A stretch of DNA of 7,533 bases, taken from contig JAIRWE010000066.1 in NCBI GenBank assembly GCA_031253365.1, forward strand, positions 1 to 7,533. The letters run 5' to 3'. Position numbers and translations under genes: made by a program. The notes beneath the pieces were generated by a model. It did not search any database. It had not been told where the DNA came from and was given only the letters and a program-made list of their open reading frames with translations. The DNA is from Oscillospiraceae bacterium (GTDB lineage Bacteria > Bacillota > Clostridia > Oscillospirales > Ruminococcaceae). Below, in pieces: positions 1-6,900 of this stretch. How positions within the stretch are numbered: the stretch's first letter is position 1; each line of letters begins with the position of its first letter.

Positions 1-69
1 TCCGCGTCGAACCCAATTCAACGCCGAGATAGATAGCGCACCGCCCCTTTCGTTATAATGCCCGCAGCC
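1..69. other. Gene-free end of the window downstream of the second permease
   Basis: These 69 bases follow the TAA of the last permease. I see no hairpin with a T-run, no plausible gene start with an RBS on the minus strand, and no RNA gene. Whether the operon continues cannot be judged from this stretch. Confidence 0.5.
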
Positions 70-978
70 TTACTCTTTCACCCCTCCGATTTGCACGCCC
101 TTGACAAAATATTTTTGCAAAAACGGATAAACCAACAGGATGGGAACCGTGCATATGACCGTTATGGCGGCGCGGAGCGAGTTCGGGGTGACCGTATTGC
201 TGGGACCTCCGCTTTGCTTTGACAGATAGTCCGGCGTATTGCCGGAGTTCATCTGCATCGACGAAGAAAGGATTTTCATCATCTCATACTGGAGCGTACT
301 CAGGTTTTGACTTCCGGGATTGAATATATACGTGTCGAACCAAGAGTTCCACTGTCCGACGGCGACCCAGAGGGCGACCGTCGCTATTACGGGCATGCTG
401 AGGGGAAATATAATGGTGAAAATAATTCTGATTTCCGACGCGCCCTCGATTTTCGCCGCTTCCGCGTATGAATCCGGCAGCCCGCTGATGTATGTGCGAA
501 GTATTATCACGTTGAAAGCCCCGACCAGATTAGGGATGATATAAACCCAAAAGCTGTCTAACAGCCCAAGGTCCCTGAACAGGAAATAGGTGGGAATCAG
601 CCCCGCGTTGACATACATGGTCAGCACGAGGAACACATTGAGGAACCTGCGGAAAAGAAAGGCTTTCACGCTTAACACATAGGCGAGCATAAACGTCAGC
701 GTCACGCTTAACACCGTGCCCAGCACGGTTCTGGCGACCGAAATAAATCCGGCGTTCAGCAGCGTTTTGTTTTTGAAGACAATCTCGTAATTATACAGCG
801 TCGGCAGGCGAGGCCAGAGGAACAGCGAGCCCCTGATAGAGTCCCTCGCGTCGTTGAACGACGTAATGACCGTATTCCAAAAAGGATACAGCATTACGAA
901 CATAACGACAAGCATAAATACCACGTTGCAAAAGTCAAACACATGCTCGCCGAACGATTTTTTGATTTTATTGTTCAT
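70..978 (-). CDS. ABC sugar transporter permease, YtcP/LplC-like (MalG-type subunit)
   Basis: A 302-residue membrane protein, partner of the permease encoded just upstream. It has six predicted membrane segments, near residues 14-33, 80-103, 108-130, 143-162, 187-208 and 269-286. The ATPase-contact loop reads EAAKIEGASEIRIIFTIIFP at about 173-192. The opening YPFWNTVITSFND, the VNAGLIPTYFL segment and the C-terminal YPFLQKYFVKGVQIGGVK are hallmarks of the YtcP/LplC branch of CUT1 permeases. The polar stretch at about 220-268 lies between the last two membrane segments, as is usual here. Length is normal and the frame is intact. It is the last gene seen in the operon: no ATP-binding subunit follows within the 69 bases left in the window. 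CUT1 importers of Bacillota commonly share one MsmK-type ATPase encoded elsewhere. Confidence 0.94.
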   Translation of the reverse strand: MNNKIKKSFGEHVFDFCNVVFMLVVMFVMLYPFWNTVITSFNDARDSIRGSLFLWPRLPTLYNYEIVFKNKTLLNAGFISVARTVLGTVLSVTLTFMLAYVLSVKAFLFRRFLNVFLVLTMYVNAGLIPTYFLFRDLGLLDSFWVYIIPNLVGAFNVIILRTYISGLPDSYAEAAKIEGASEIRIIFTIIFPLSMPVIATVALWVAVGQWNSWFDTYIFNPGSQNLSTLQYEMMKILSSSMQMNSGNTPDYLSKQSGGPSNTVTPNSLRAAITVICTVPILLVYPFLQKYFVKGVQIGGVKE

Positions 979-979
979 A

Positions 980-1957
980 TCAGACCACCTGTTCCTCGCC
1001 CAATCTTCCGGCGATAAAGTTACAGATTCCTATCAAAATAACGCTCACCAAGCCTTTAAACATACCCGCGGCGGTCGCGAGTGAGAAATTGTTCAAGGCG
1101 AGCCCCCTTCGGATAACGAATATATCTATCGTTTCGGCGACGTCGCTTACAATGCCGTTGCCGAGCAAAAACTGCACTTCAAATCCGGCGTTCAGAATCC
1201 AGCCCACGTTCAGAATCAATAATACAATCGTGGTGGCTTTAATGCCAGGCAAGGTTATGTACAAGGCGCGCTGGAAGCGGTTCGCGCCGTCGATTTCCGC
1301 CGCTTCGTAAAGTCCGGGGTCGATTGCCGACATAGCGGCGAGATAGATGATGGAGTTCCATCCCATACCCTTCCAGACATGGGAAAAACCCACAATCCAC
1401 CAGAAATAATTAGGTTCAGCGAGGAAGTGGACTTTTTCCAACCCGATTAAGTCTAAGAACGAATTGATTATTCCGTCCTCAACCGCCAGGACGTTGGCGA
1501 CCAGACCCGTGACGATAATCCATGACAAAAAATGGGGCAGATATGAAATAGTCTGTACCGTACGCTTAAAAATCGAAACCCGAAGCTCGTTTAACAGCAA
1601 AGCGAAAGCAATCGCGGTTATAAAGCTCAAGACTAAGTTTATGCCGCCCATCGCGACGGTATTGCGGAATATCCTGATAAACGCGTCGTCGGTAAACAGT
1701 TTTTTGAATTGGTCCAATCCGACCCATTCGTGGTCAAGCAGCCCGAGCCCCGGTTTGGGACGAAAATTCTGAAAAGCCATGACAAGACCGGACAGGGGAT
1801 AATAGCAAAAAATAAAAACGTAAACAAAAAACGGCAACGCAATAAGAACCAATTCCCTTTGCTTCACCAAAGTTTTGAAAAACGGCGGCTTTTTTTCTTT
1901 CACTCGCGGTTTCTTAACTTTCTTGCCCGTTTGCGGCGTCACTGTTACCTCAGCCAT
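980..1957 (-). CDS. ABC sugar transporter permease, LplB/YteP-like (MalF-type subunit)
   Basis: A 325-residue integral membrane protein forming one half of the import channel. A Lys/Pro-rich cytoplasmic N-terminus (about 1-30) precedes six predicted membrane segments, near residues 36-60, 102-123, 138-158, 184-206, 240-260 and 297-316. The conserved permease loop that docks on the ATPase is visible at about 218-239: EAAEIDGANRFQRALYITLP, with the EAA at 218-220 and the glycine at 224. Motifs such as YLPHFLSWIIV and the FQNFRP region after the first membrane segment are typical of LplB-type CUT1 permeases. Length and topology are normal for the family. It ends with TGA one base before the ATG of the second permease, so the two are almost certainly co-translated as heterodimer partners. 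Substrate specificity comes from the binding protein, not from anything seen here. Confidence 0.94.
   Translation of the reverse strand: MAEVTVTPQTGKKVKKPRVKEKKPPFFKTLVKQRELVLIALPFFVYVFIFCYYPLSGLVMAFQNFRPKPGLGLLDHEWVGLDQFKKLFTDDAFIRIFRNTVAMGGINLVLSFITAIAFALLLNELRVSIFKRTVQTISYLPHFLSWIIVTGLVANVLAVEDGIINSFLDLIGLEKVHFLAEPNYFWWIVGFSHVWKGMGWNSIIYLAAMSAIDPGLYEAAEIDGANRFQRALYITLPGIKATTIVLLILNVGWILNAGFEVQFLLGNGIVSDVAETIDIFVIRRGLALNNFSLATAAGMFKGLVSVILIGICNFIAGRLGEEQVV
985..990 (-). promoter_or_regulatory. Ribosome binding site of the second permease gene, inside the first
   Basis: AGGTGG on the minus strand lies in the last codons of the first permease gene, 6 bases before the ATG at 978-976. It is weaker than the other sites, and the stop and start are separated by one base, which fits translational coupling. 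Confidence 0.55.
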
Positions 1958-1964
1958 TCCCGCG

Positions 1965-1971
1965 CCTCCTT
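1965..1971 (-). promoter_or_regulatory. Ribosome binding site of the first permease gene
   Basis: AAGGAGG on the minus strand, 7 bases before the ATG at 1957-1955. This near-perfect Shine-Dalgarno sequence confirms the start and shows that the permease is translated from messages passing the terminator just upstream. Confidence 0.8.
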
Positions 1972-1979
1972 ATTAGGGT

Positions 1980-2009
1980 AAAAAAGGGCTGCGTTAAACA
2001 GCCCTTTTT
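1980..2009 (-). terminator. Intrinsic terminator between binding-protein and permease genes
   Basis: Perfect 11-bp inverted repeat: AAAAAGGGCTG at 1981-1991 and CAGCCCTTTTT at 1999-2009 around a 7-base loop. Read on the minus strand it gives GGGCTG, loop, CAGCCC and then six T, a standard rho-independent terminator about 60 bases after the binding-protein stop. The T-run ends only 9 bases before the permease AAGGAGG, so no promoter fits between them. The permeases must therefore rely on read-through or on a promoter upstream of the hairpin. The A-run on the other side would also let it act on the plus strand. Confidence 0.85.
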
Positions 2010-2070
2010 CAATCCTTTCAACAGCGTTTTGCGTTTGACGTCAAGCTGCGTCGCGCACAGCCCGTCCCCC

Positions 2071-3765
2071 TTATCGGTCTATACCCATCCGTATGGCTAT
2101 ATGCTCGTTTACGAAGTCAACGTAAGCCTGCGAGTTGGTCTTTGCCCATTCCCCCATGTAAGTGGTCCAAGCCGCTTCGGGGTCCTCCGCCATAATTACC
2201 CTTGGGAGCTGGTTCCTTTGAACCTCCTGCATCCGGGCTCTCGCCTCCTCCGCCGCCGAACCGTTTTCTAACGGGAAGTCCCATGCGAAAGCGTATTCGG
2301 GGGTTATCGGGTTGGCTATGGTTAGGAAGTCGGCGCCCGTCGCGAATCCGTATTTGCTGAAGAACGCCTTGTCATAATCGTTCTGTCCCTCGAGGATTTC
2401 TTCCGTCTGGTCTCCGGGGCTCATACAGTTCCCGTCGTCAAAGTGACCCTCCCTCTTCGGGAAGAAGTTGGTCAATCTCGCCGCGCCGTGGTCAACGACC
2501 CACTGCGGGGTGTCGTAGTTTTTGCGTTGCTCCTCCGTCCTGCGGTACCTGCCGTTGTCATCGACGTAGTAATCGCGCCCCTCTATCCCCCATTTGGCGA
2601 GTAGGGTCAGGTCTTCGCGCAAGAGCGTGTCCATAAACAGCAACGCCCTGTGAACATCTTTGCAATTGACGGATATCCCGATACCGTTACCCCCGACGAA
2701 AGTCGGGGTGGTCTTATACCACTGGTCATATCCCTCGTAGGTCAATCCGAGAGGGACGTAGGTGCGCTCGTATTTCTCGTCGCCTTTTAAGACGTTTTCA
2801 GCCTGTTCGAAGTTCCACTGCTGGTCAAACATGGCGAGAACGCGTCCGCTCGATATTTTCGCGAGGTATTGGTCGAAGTTGTCGGTGAAAGTCGCCGGGT
2901 TAATCAACCCTTTTTTGAACATTTCGTTGAGCTTGAAGAAATATGTCTTCGCGTAGTCTTTGTCCTGATAGGTTTCAGCCATAAGCGTATCTTGGTGTAC
3001 GAACACGTCGCCGTCGTTAAATCCGCCGACGAGGTGCTGCGGAGCGTTGAACAGGGTGAAGGCGCGCCAGTCCTGCGAATGTATTTCAAACGGCAGGGTG
3101 GGCTGACCGTCGATGGTGGGGTTCGCCCTGTAATAACGCTCTAACAGGTCAAAAAACTCCTCTAAGGTCGTGGGGTTTGAGTAATTGTCCCAAGCGAGGA
3201 CGTCTTTCTGAATCCAAAACGCGGGACCGTTGTAGAAAGTTACGACGGGTTCGTTGTAGTAGCGCCCCCATATCTCCATTATGTAGATATTCTCGTCGGG
3301 GGAGGCGTTAATCCGGTTTTTCTCGTAAGGCGCGTAGTGCGCGTTAAGGTTGGGGTATTTGGGGATTTCGTCCTGCAAAGGTATCATAGCGCCCGCCGAC
3401 ATAAACCGTGAGCGCGCGTTACCCGCGCCGATAATATCGGGGTAGTTTCCGCTGGCTATCATGGTTCCCACACGCGAATCCATGTCGCCGACGACGAACT
3501 CAAACTCAATTTTAACCTTTGTTTCCTCCTCAATCATCTTAACTATCTCATTGTCCGGTCCGGGTCCTTGCCCCGGTTCGGCGACGAACATAGTGAGGGT
3601 AATCCAGTCAAGTTCCTCCGGCGGCGGGGTGACGATTTGCCCGTCGGTTCCGGTGGCGTTGGTTTGGGTGACGTCCGAATCCTCGCCCGATTTGTTGCAT
3701 GCCGATAACAGCGTCGCAATCATAAAAGATGAAAGCAAAAGAGAAAGAAATCTTCTGTGTTTCAT
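2071..3765 (-). CDS. ABC transporter sugar-binding lipoprotein (LplA-like, CUT1 class)
   Basis: A 564-residue extracellular solute-binding protein that would capture an oligosaccharide and deliver it to the two permeases encoded downstream. The N-terminus is a lipoprotein signal: MKHRRF, a hydrophobic stretch to about residue 20, then lipobox LLSAC with C23 as the lipidated cysteine, followed by a polar Asp/Thr/Gly-rich tether (about 24-50). The mature part starts with LTMFVAEPG and carries SGNYPDIIGAGN near residues 105-116, a segment typical of this family, plus a GPAFWIQKDVL region and a Trp/Tyr-rich middle that fits sugar stacking. The length (540-570 residues) suits the large LplA-like receptors found with LplB and YtcP permeases, longer than MalE-type receptors. 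The ligand is inferred from the neighbouring GH43 enzyme to be (arabino)xylo-oligosaccharides; the receptor sequence alone does not show it. The stop is TAA at 2073-2071, followed by an intrinsic terminator. Confidence 0.93.
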   Translation of the reverse strand: MKHRRFLSLLLSSFMIATLLSACNKSGEDSDVTQTNATGTDGQIVTPPPEELDWITLTMFVAEPGQGPGPDNEIVKMIEEETKVKIEFEFVVGDMDSRVGTMIASGNYPDIIGAGNARSRFMSAGAMIPLQDEIPKYPNLNAHYAPYEKNRINASPDENIYIMEIWGRYYNEPVVTFYNGPAFWIQKDVLAWDNYSNPTTLEEFFDLLERYYRANPTIDGQPTLPFEIHSQDWRAFTLFNAPQHLVGGFNDGDVFVHQDTLMAETYQDKDYAKTYFFKLNEMFKKGLINPATFTDNFDQYLAKISSGRVLAMFDQQWNFEQAENVLKGDEKYERTYVPLGLTYEGYDQWYKTTPTFVGGNGIGISVNCKDVHRALLFMDTLLREDLTLLAKWGIEGRDYYVDDNGRYRRTEEQRKNYDTPQWVVDHGAARLTNFFPKREGHFDDGNCMSPGDQTEEILEGQNDYDKAFFSKYGFATGADFLTIANPITPEYAFAWDFPLENGSAAEEARARMQEVQRNQLPRVIMAEDPEAAWTTYMGEWAKTNSQAYVDFVNEHIAIRMGIDR

Positions 3766-3775
3766 TTTTATGTAA

Positions 3776-3782
3776 CTCCTTT
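3776..3782 (-). promoter_or_regulatory. Ribosome binding site of the sugar-binding lipoprotein gene
   Basis: AAAGGAG on the minus strand, 10 bases before the ATG at 3765-3763. It is a strong Shine-Dalgarno sequence and fixes the start, which also gives a well-formed lipoprotein signal peptide. Confidence 0.75.
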
Positions 3783-3811
3783 CAAAAATTGGCTTAACAG
3801 TTCATAGTTAC

Positions 3812-3840
3812 ATTGTATGCATTCCAAGCGCAAAAAACTA
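3812..3840 (-). promoter_or_regulatory. Weak promoter candidate for the transporter genes
   Basis: On the minus strand a TACAAT -10 (3817-3812) lies 17 bases after a poor -35, TAGTTT (3840-3835). The -10 matches the sigma-A consensus at five of six positions and the -35 at only two, so activation by a regulator would be expected if this is used. Transcription would start near 3805, leaving a leader of about 40 bases before the binding-protein ATG. Read-through from the glycosidase gene is the alternative. Confidence 0.3.
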
Positions 3841-3847
3841 CACAAAT

Positions 3848-3892
3848 GTTGCCGAATGATGAACATATATTGCCATTAGTCTATTCGGCAAC
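3848..3892 (-). promoter_or_regulatory. Perfect 10-bp inverted repeat with TTGCC half-sites, candidate operator
   Basis: GTTGCCGAAT at 3848-3857 and its exact reverse complement ATTCGGCAAC at 3883-3892 flank a 25-base spacer. Inside the spacer a further TTGCC sits at 3870-3874, 21 bp (two helical turns) from the TTGCC at 3849-3853, in direct orientation. It also forms a second inverted pair with GGCAA at 3887-3891. The block lies immediately upstream of the candidate -35 region of the binding-protein gene, where an activator would bind. Direct half-sites about 21 bp apart are typical of AraC-family regulators, and transporters of this class often sit beside AraC-type YesN regulators. The alternative is an mRNA stem between cistrons; a T-rich stretch follows about 10 bases after the stem, but the 25-base loop is large for a terminator. 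The repeat is seen; the function is inferred. Confidence 0.45.
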
Positions 3893-3894
3893 CT

Positions 3895-3911
3895 CCGAAA
3901 ACCCTTTCCGG
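3895..3911 (-). other. Short hairpin just after the glycosidase stop codon
   Basis: Read on the minus strand this is CCGGAAA-GGG-TTTTCGG, a 7-bp stem with one G-U pair and a 3-base loop, starting 7 bases after the TAG stop. No T-run follows, so it is not a standard intrinsic terminator. It could protect the 3' end of the upstream message, or be chance. Confidence 0.35.
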
Positions 3912-3918
3912 ATGTCGT

Positions 3919-6900
3919 CTATTCGACCGTCCAGTAACCGAAATTAAACAGTTCGCCTTCGCCGTCGCCCCTGAATACAAAGAAAACGTCGTACACGCCT
4001 TTAATCGGCTTTAAGGCGCATTGACGCAAACTCCAACTTTCCTCCCCTCCGGTCGCCCCGACCGCGAGCGTCCCTATTATTTCCCCGGCAATCGGGCTGT
4101 CTAAGCGTATTTCAATCTTGCCGCCCGTCGGCGAGGCGACCTCCGCGAAAAGGCTTGAAGCCCCTTTTTCTCCGAAATCGACGTTTGCGACGGCAAGCCA
4201 GTCGCCGTCGTGAATATGCGTGACGAATAAACCTGTCCGCCGTTCGCCGTCCGGCGGCGCGGAAGAACTCACGGATATGCCCGCGCACCAAGCGAACGTT
4301 TCCGCTTCCACCCTCTCGTAAGGATTCACGGCCGCAATCGGCGTTACGCCTTTCATGTCCGCCTTTACGGGGCGGATTCGCCCGTCGCTTGAATATGACA
4401 AACGGTTAATATGCGGGGAACGATACCCCTTTTGTTTCCCTAAGGCTTTCCCCAAAGTCTGCGCGTGGTACGCTATATACCATTCCCCTTTAAAGGCGAA
4501 TATGCAGTGGTGGTTATTGCCGCCGACCCCGAAGAAGTCCATAGGGTTTTTGAGGAGCGTGTCTTCAAAGGCAAAAGGTCCCATAGGGCTGTCCGACGTC
4601 ATATAGGCTATTTCGCCGCAGCCCGGATAACCCGCAGGATGCGGACCTGTAAAATTAGAGCAATACGAGTAGTAATACCTGCCGTTATACTTATGAATCC
4701 CGGAATCCTCAAAGAACGCGGGCGCGTCGATTCTTACCGCCTCGCCTGCCGTGCTTATCATGTCGCTTCCCAATTTGATTACCCTCGCCGTATCGGGGTG
4801 AAGCGCGTCTTCAGGCGTTTCGGAAGGCAGTCCGCCGCCGAAATAAAGATACCCCTCCCCGTCGTCGTCGACTAACACGGCGGGGTCGAAGCACCATGCA
4901 ACGTCTTCGATGCCTTTAATACCGCGATGTATTAAAGGTTTTCCTATGGGGTCAAACCAGGGTCCGGCGGGAGAATCCGCTTTCAGCACGCCTATGTTGG
5001 AGGCATCGTTGGCGAAATACAAAAAGAACTTGTCTTCGCCGTCAATATTTTTATACGCGACGGCGGGCGCCCAGGAATGTTCCGCCCATTTTGCCGCGCC
5101 GATTACCCCCGCGGCGGCAATCTCCCCGTGGTCTGTCCAATTCAGCAGGTCGCTTGAAGATATGACGCCGATGGTATTGATTTTCAAATACGTGTTTTCG
5201 AGCAAATTGCCGTACTCGTCGTACTCATACCTGTCGCCCGTAAAATACAGGTAAAGCCGACCGCCGTATTCCAACGCCCAAGGGTCAGCCCCGTATTTAT
5301 GGCTTATCAGCGGGTTCGCGAATCCGGGGAGTTTCGCCGCCGCGCCCGTATCGACGCGTTTAACCTTTATCCTCGCGCATGCGTCATGGACGCGGTAGGC
5401 GACGTTGCCCCCGTCTACGTGGACGTAATCGACCCGCAGGGAAATCTCGCCGTCCTCAGTCGCGTATTGCCCGCAGGTCAGGCGCAGCTTCGCGAACAGG
5501 TTTGAACCGTTGTTTGAAAAATAAACCGCCCCGCCCGTCACTTCCATCAGCAGTCTTTCGCCCTCGACGGAAAAGCTCGGTTTCCCGACAATATTATCAA
5601 GGCAAAACTCAACGCCGGTAACATTCAGGATATTCGGCAGCAGGGCGGAGATATAAATACCTTTATACTCGCCCTCCGGCAGAGCGTCCAAGCAAATCGA
5701 AACCTCCGCCTCGCAGTTCTTAATCCCATCAATTTCTTCGTCGCCCTCAATATAAACGTTCAAAATTTTCAGGGCTTCATCGTGCCGCAGCGTTTCGCCG
5801 CTCAACCTGAAATAATCAAAATCGGCGTATCCTCCGGCTATCTGCGTCGCGTAGTAAAAGAGCGCGAAACGATAGCCCGTAAAGTGCGAGAGTTTATATT
5901 GCATAGCCAAAACGCCGCCGGTTGTCTTCCAGTTCAACCCGTCAAGGCTGTAGGAAAAACGGGCTTCGTCGGTGCCGCCGAAATCAAAGTCGGCGCGCAG
6001 GTATACGCGGCTTTGCTCAAGGCGGAACCTCTCAACCTCCGCCGCCTCGCCCGACGCGGCATTCTCCATAACGATATATTTTTCCCCGTTAATCACTTTA
6101 ACGCCGACGAATCCGTATAACTCCTGAAACGCCGCCAAGCCCGCCGCGTCGCCGTTCCTCATCCCGTCAGTCTCCAAAGCGGTCACCCCCGCGCAAGCGG
6201 GACCGAACGTCCGTCGGGTCAGCGTGTTGCGTGCGTCGAGGAGTCCCTTATTCAAATATTTCGTCCTCAACCTGAGATAACCGGGTCGTTCGTCCAACGA
6301 CCAAAGGTTGTGGTCGGGGTTGTGGTTCCATTGCCACCACGGCGCCGGACCCGGAGCGCAAACGTCGTTTTCCCCGGCGTCGGTTTTTGTCCTCTTCGGC
6401 AGGGGTTTGGCGATTACCGACACGCTGTCGACGCAAAAGTCCATAAGGTCGGTTTTTTCATTGGGCTTTTCAGCCCAAATCGTTTCGATAAAGACGGACG
6501 TTTCAGACATATCCGCATCTTCCGGCATCGTGTATGCGCCTTTTATCTCGCCCCATTCGCCTTTGGTCAGCATCCCCGAAGCCATAATCTGAATACCCTG
6601 CCAATCGGTTCCGTTGCGAATACAGATGTTGAATTGCTTTTCAATCGGTCCCGAATCGTATTTGACGCGCGCGTATACTTCGTAAACGCCGCCATGTTTC
6701 GTTTTGCCCGTTATTATCTGTCTGGGACCGGAAGCGGTGGTTTTGCGCCCCGTCACGTATAATACGGGTTCGCCGCCCGGCGGGTCGCCCGTTTCTGTTT
6801 CTATCGCGGCGATTTCCATAGTCTCCCAGCCGGCGAGTCCGTCGCGGAAGCTATTGTTTGTCAGCAGTTCTTCTTCCGTCTCGCCGTCTTCACGCTCCGA

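Noticed and set aside
54..59. TATAAT on the plus strand as an antisense promoter
   Set aside because: No suitable -35 lies upstream at the right distance, and the frame it would serve is antisense to the permease gene with no recognisable product.
2035..2044. TTGACGTCAA perfect palindrome, also a possible -35 (TTGACG) for a permease promoter
   Set aside because: With a 17-base spacer the -10 would be TTGAAA, which is poor, and any transcript would still pass through the terminator. A 10-base palindrome can occur by chance.
3795..3810. TAAC-(8 bases)-GTTA partial palindrome downstream of the -10 candidate, considered as a catabolite-control (cre) site
   Set aside because: Only four bases per arm match and the central CG of the cre consensus is absent.
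3768..3866. 32-codon open frame ending two bases before the receptor ATG
   Set aside because: It has no Shine-Dalgarno sequence, overlaps the candidate promoter and operator, and its peptide resembles no known small protein. The neat ending is probably chance.
3838..3876. 12-codon leader peptide (MAIYVHHSATFV) before the receptor gene
   Set aside because: The nearest Shine-Dalgarno (GGAGG, 3896-3892) is 15 bases away, too far for good initiation, and the peptide shows no run of regulatory codons.
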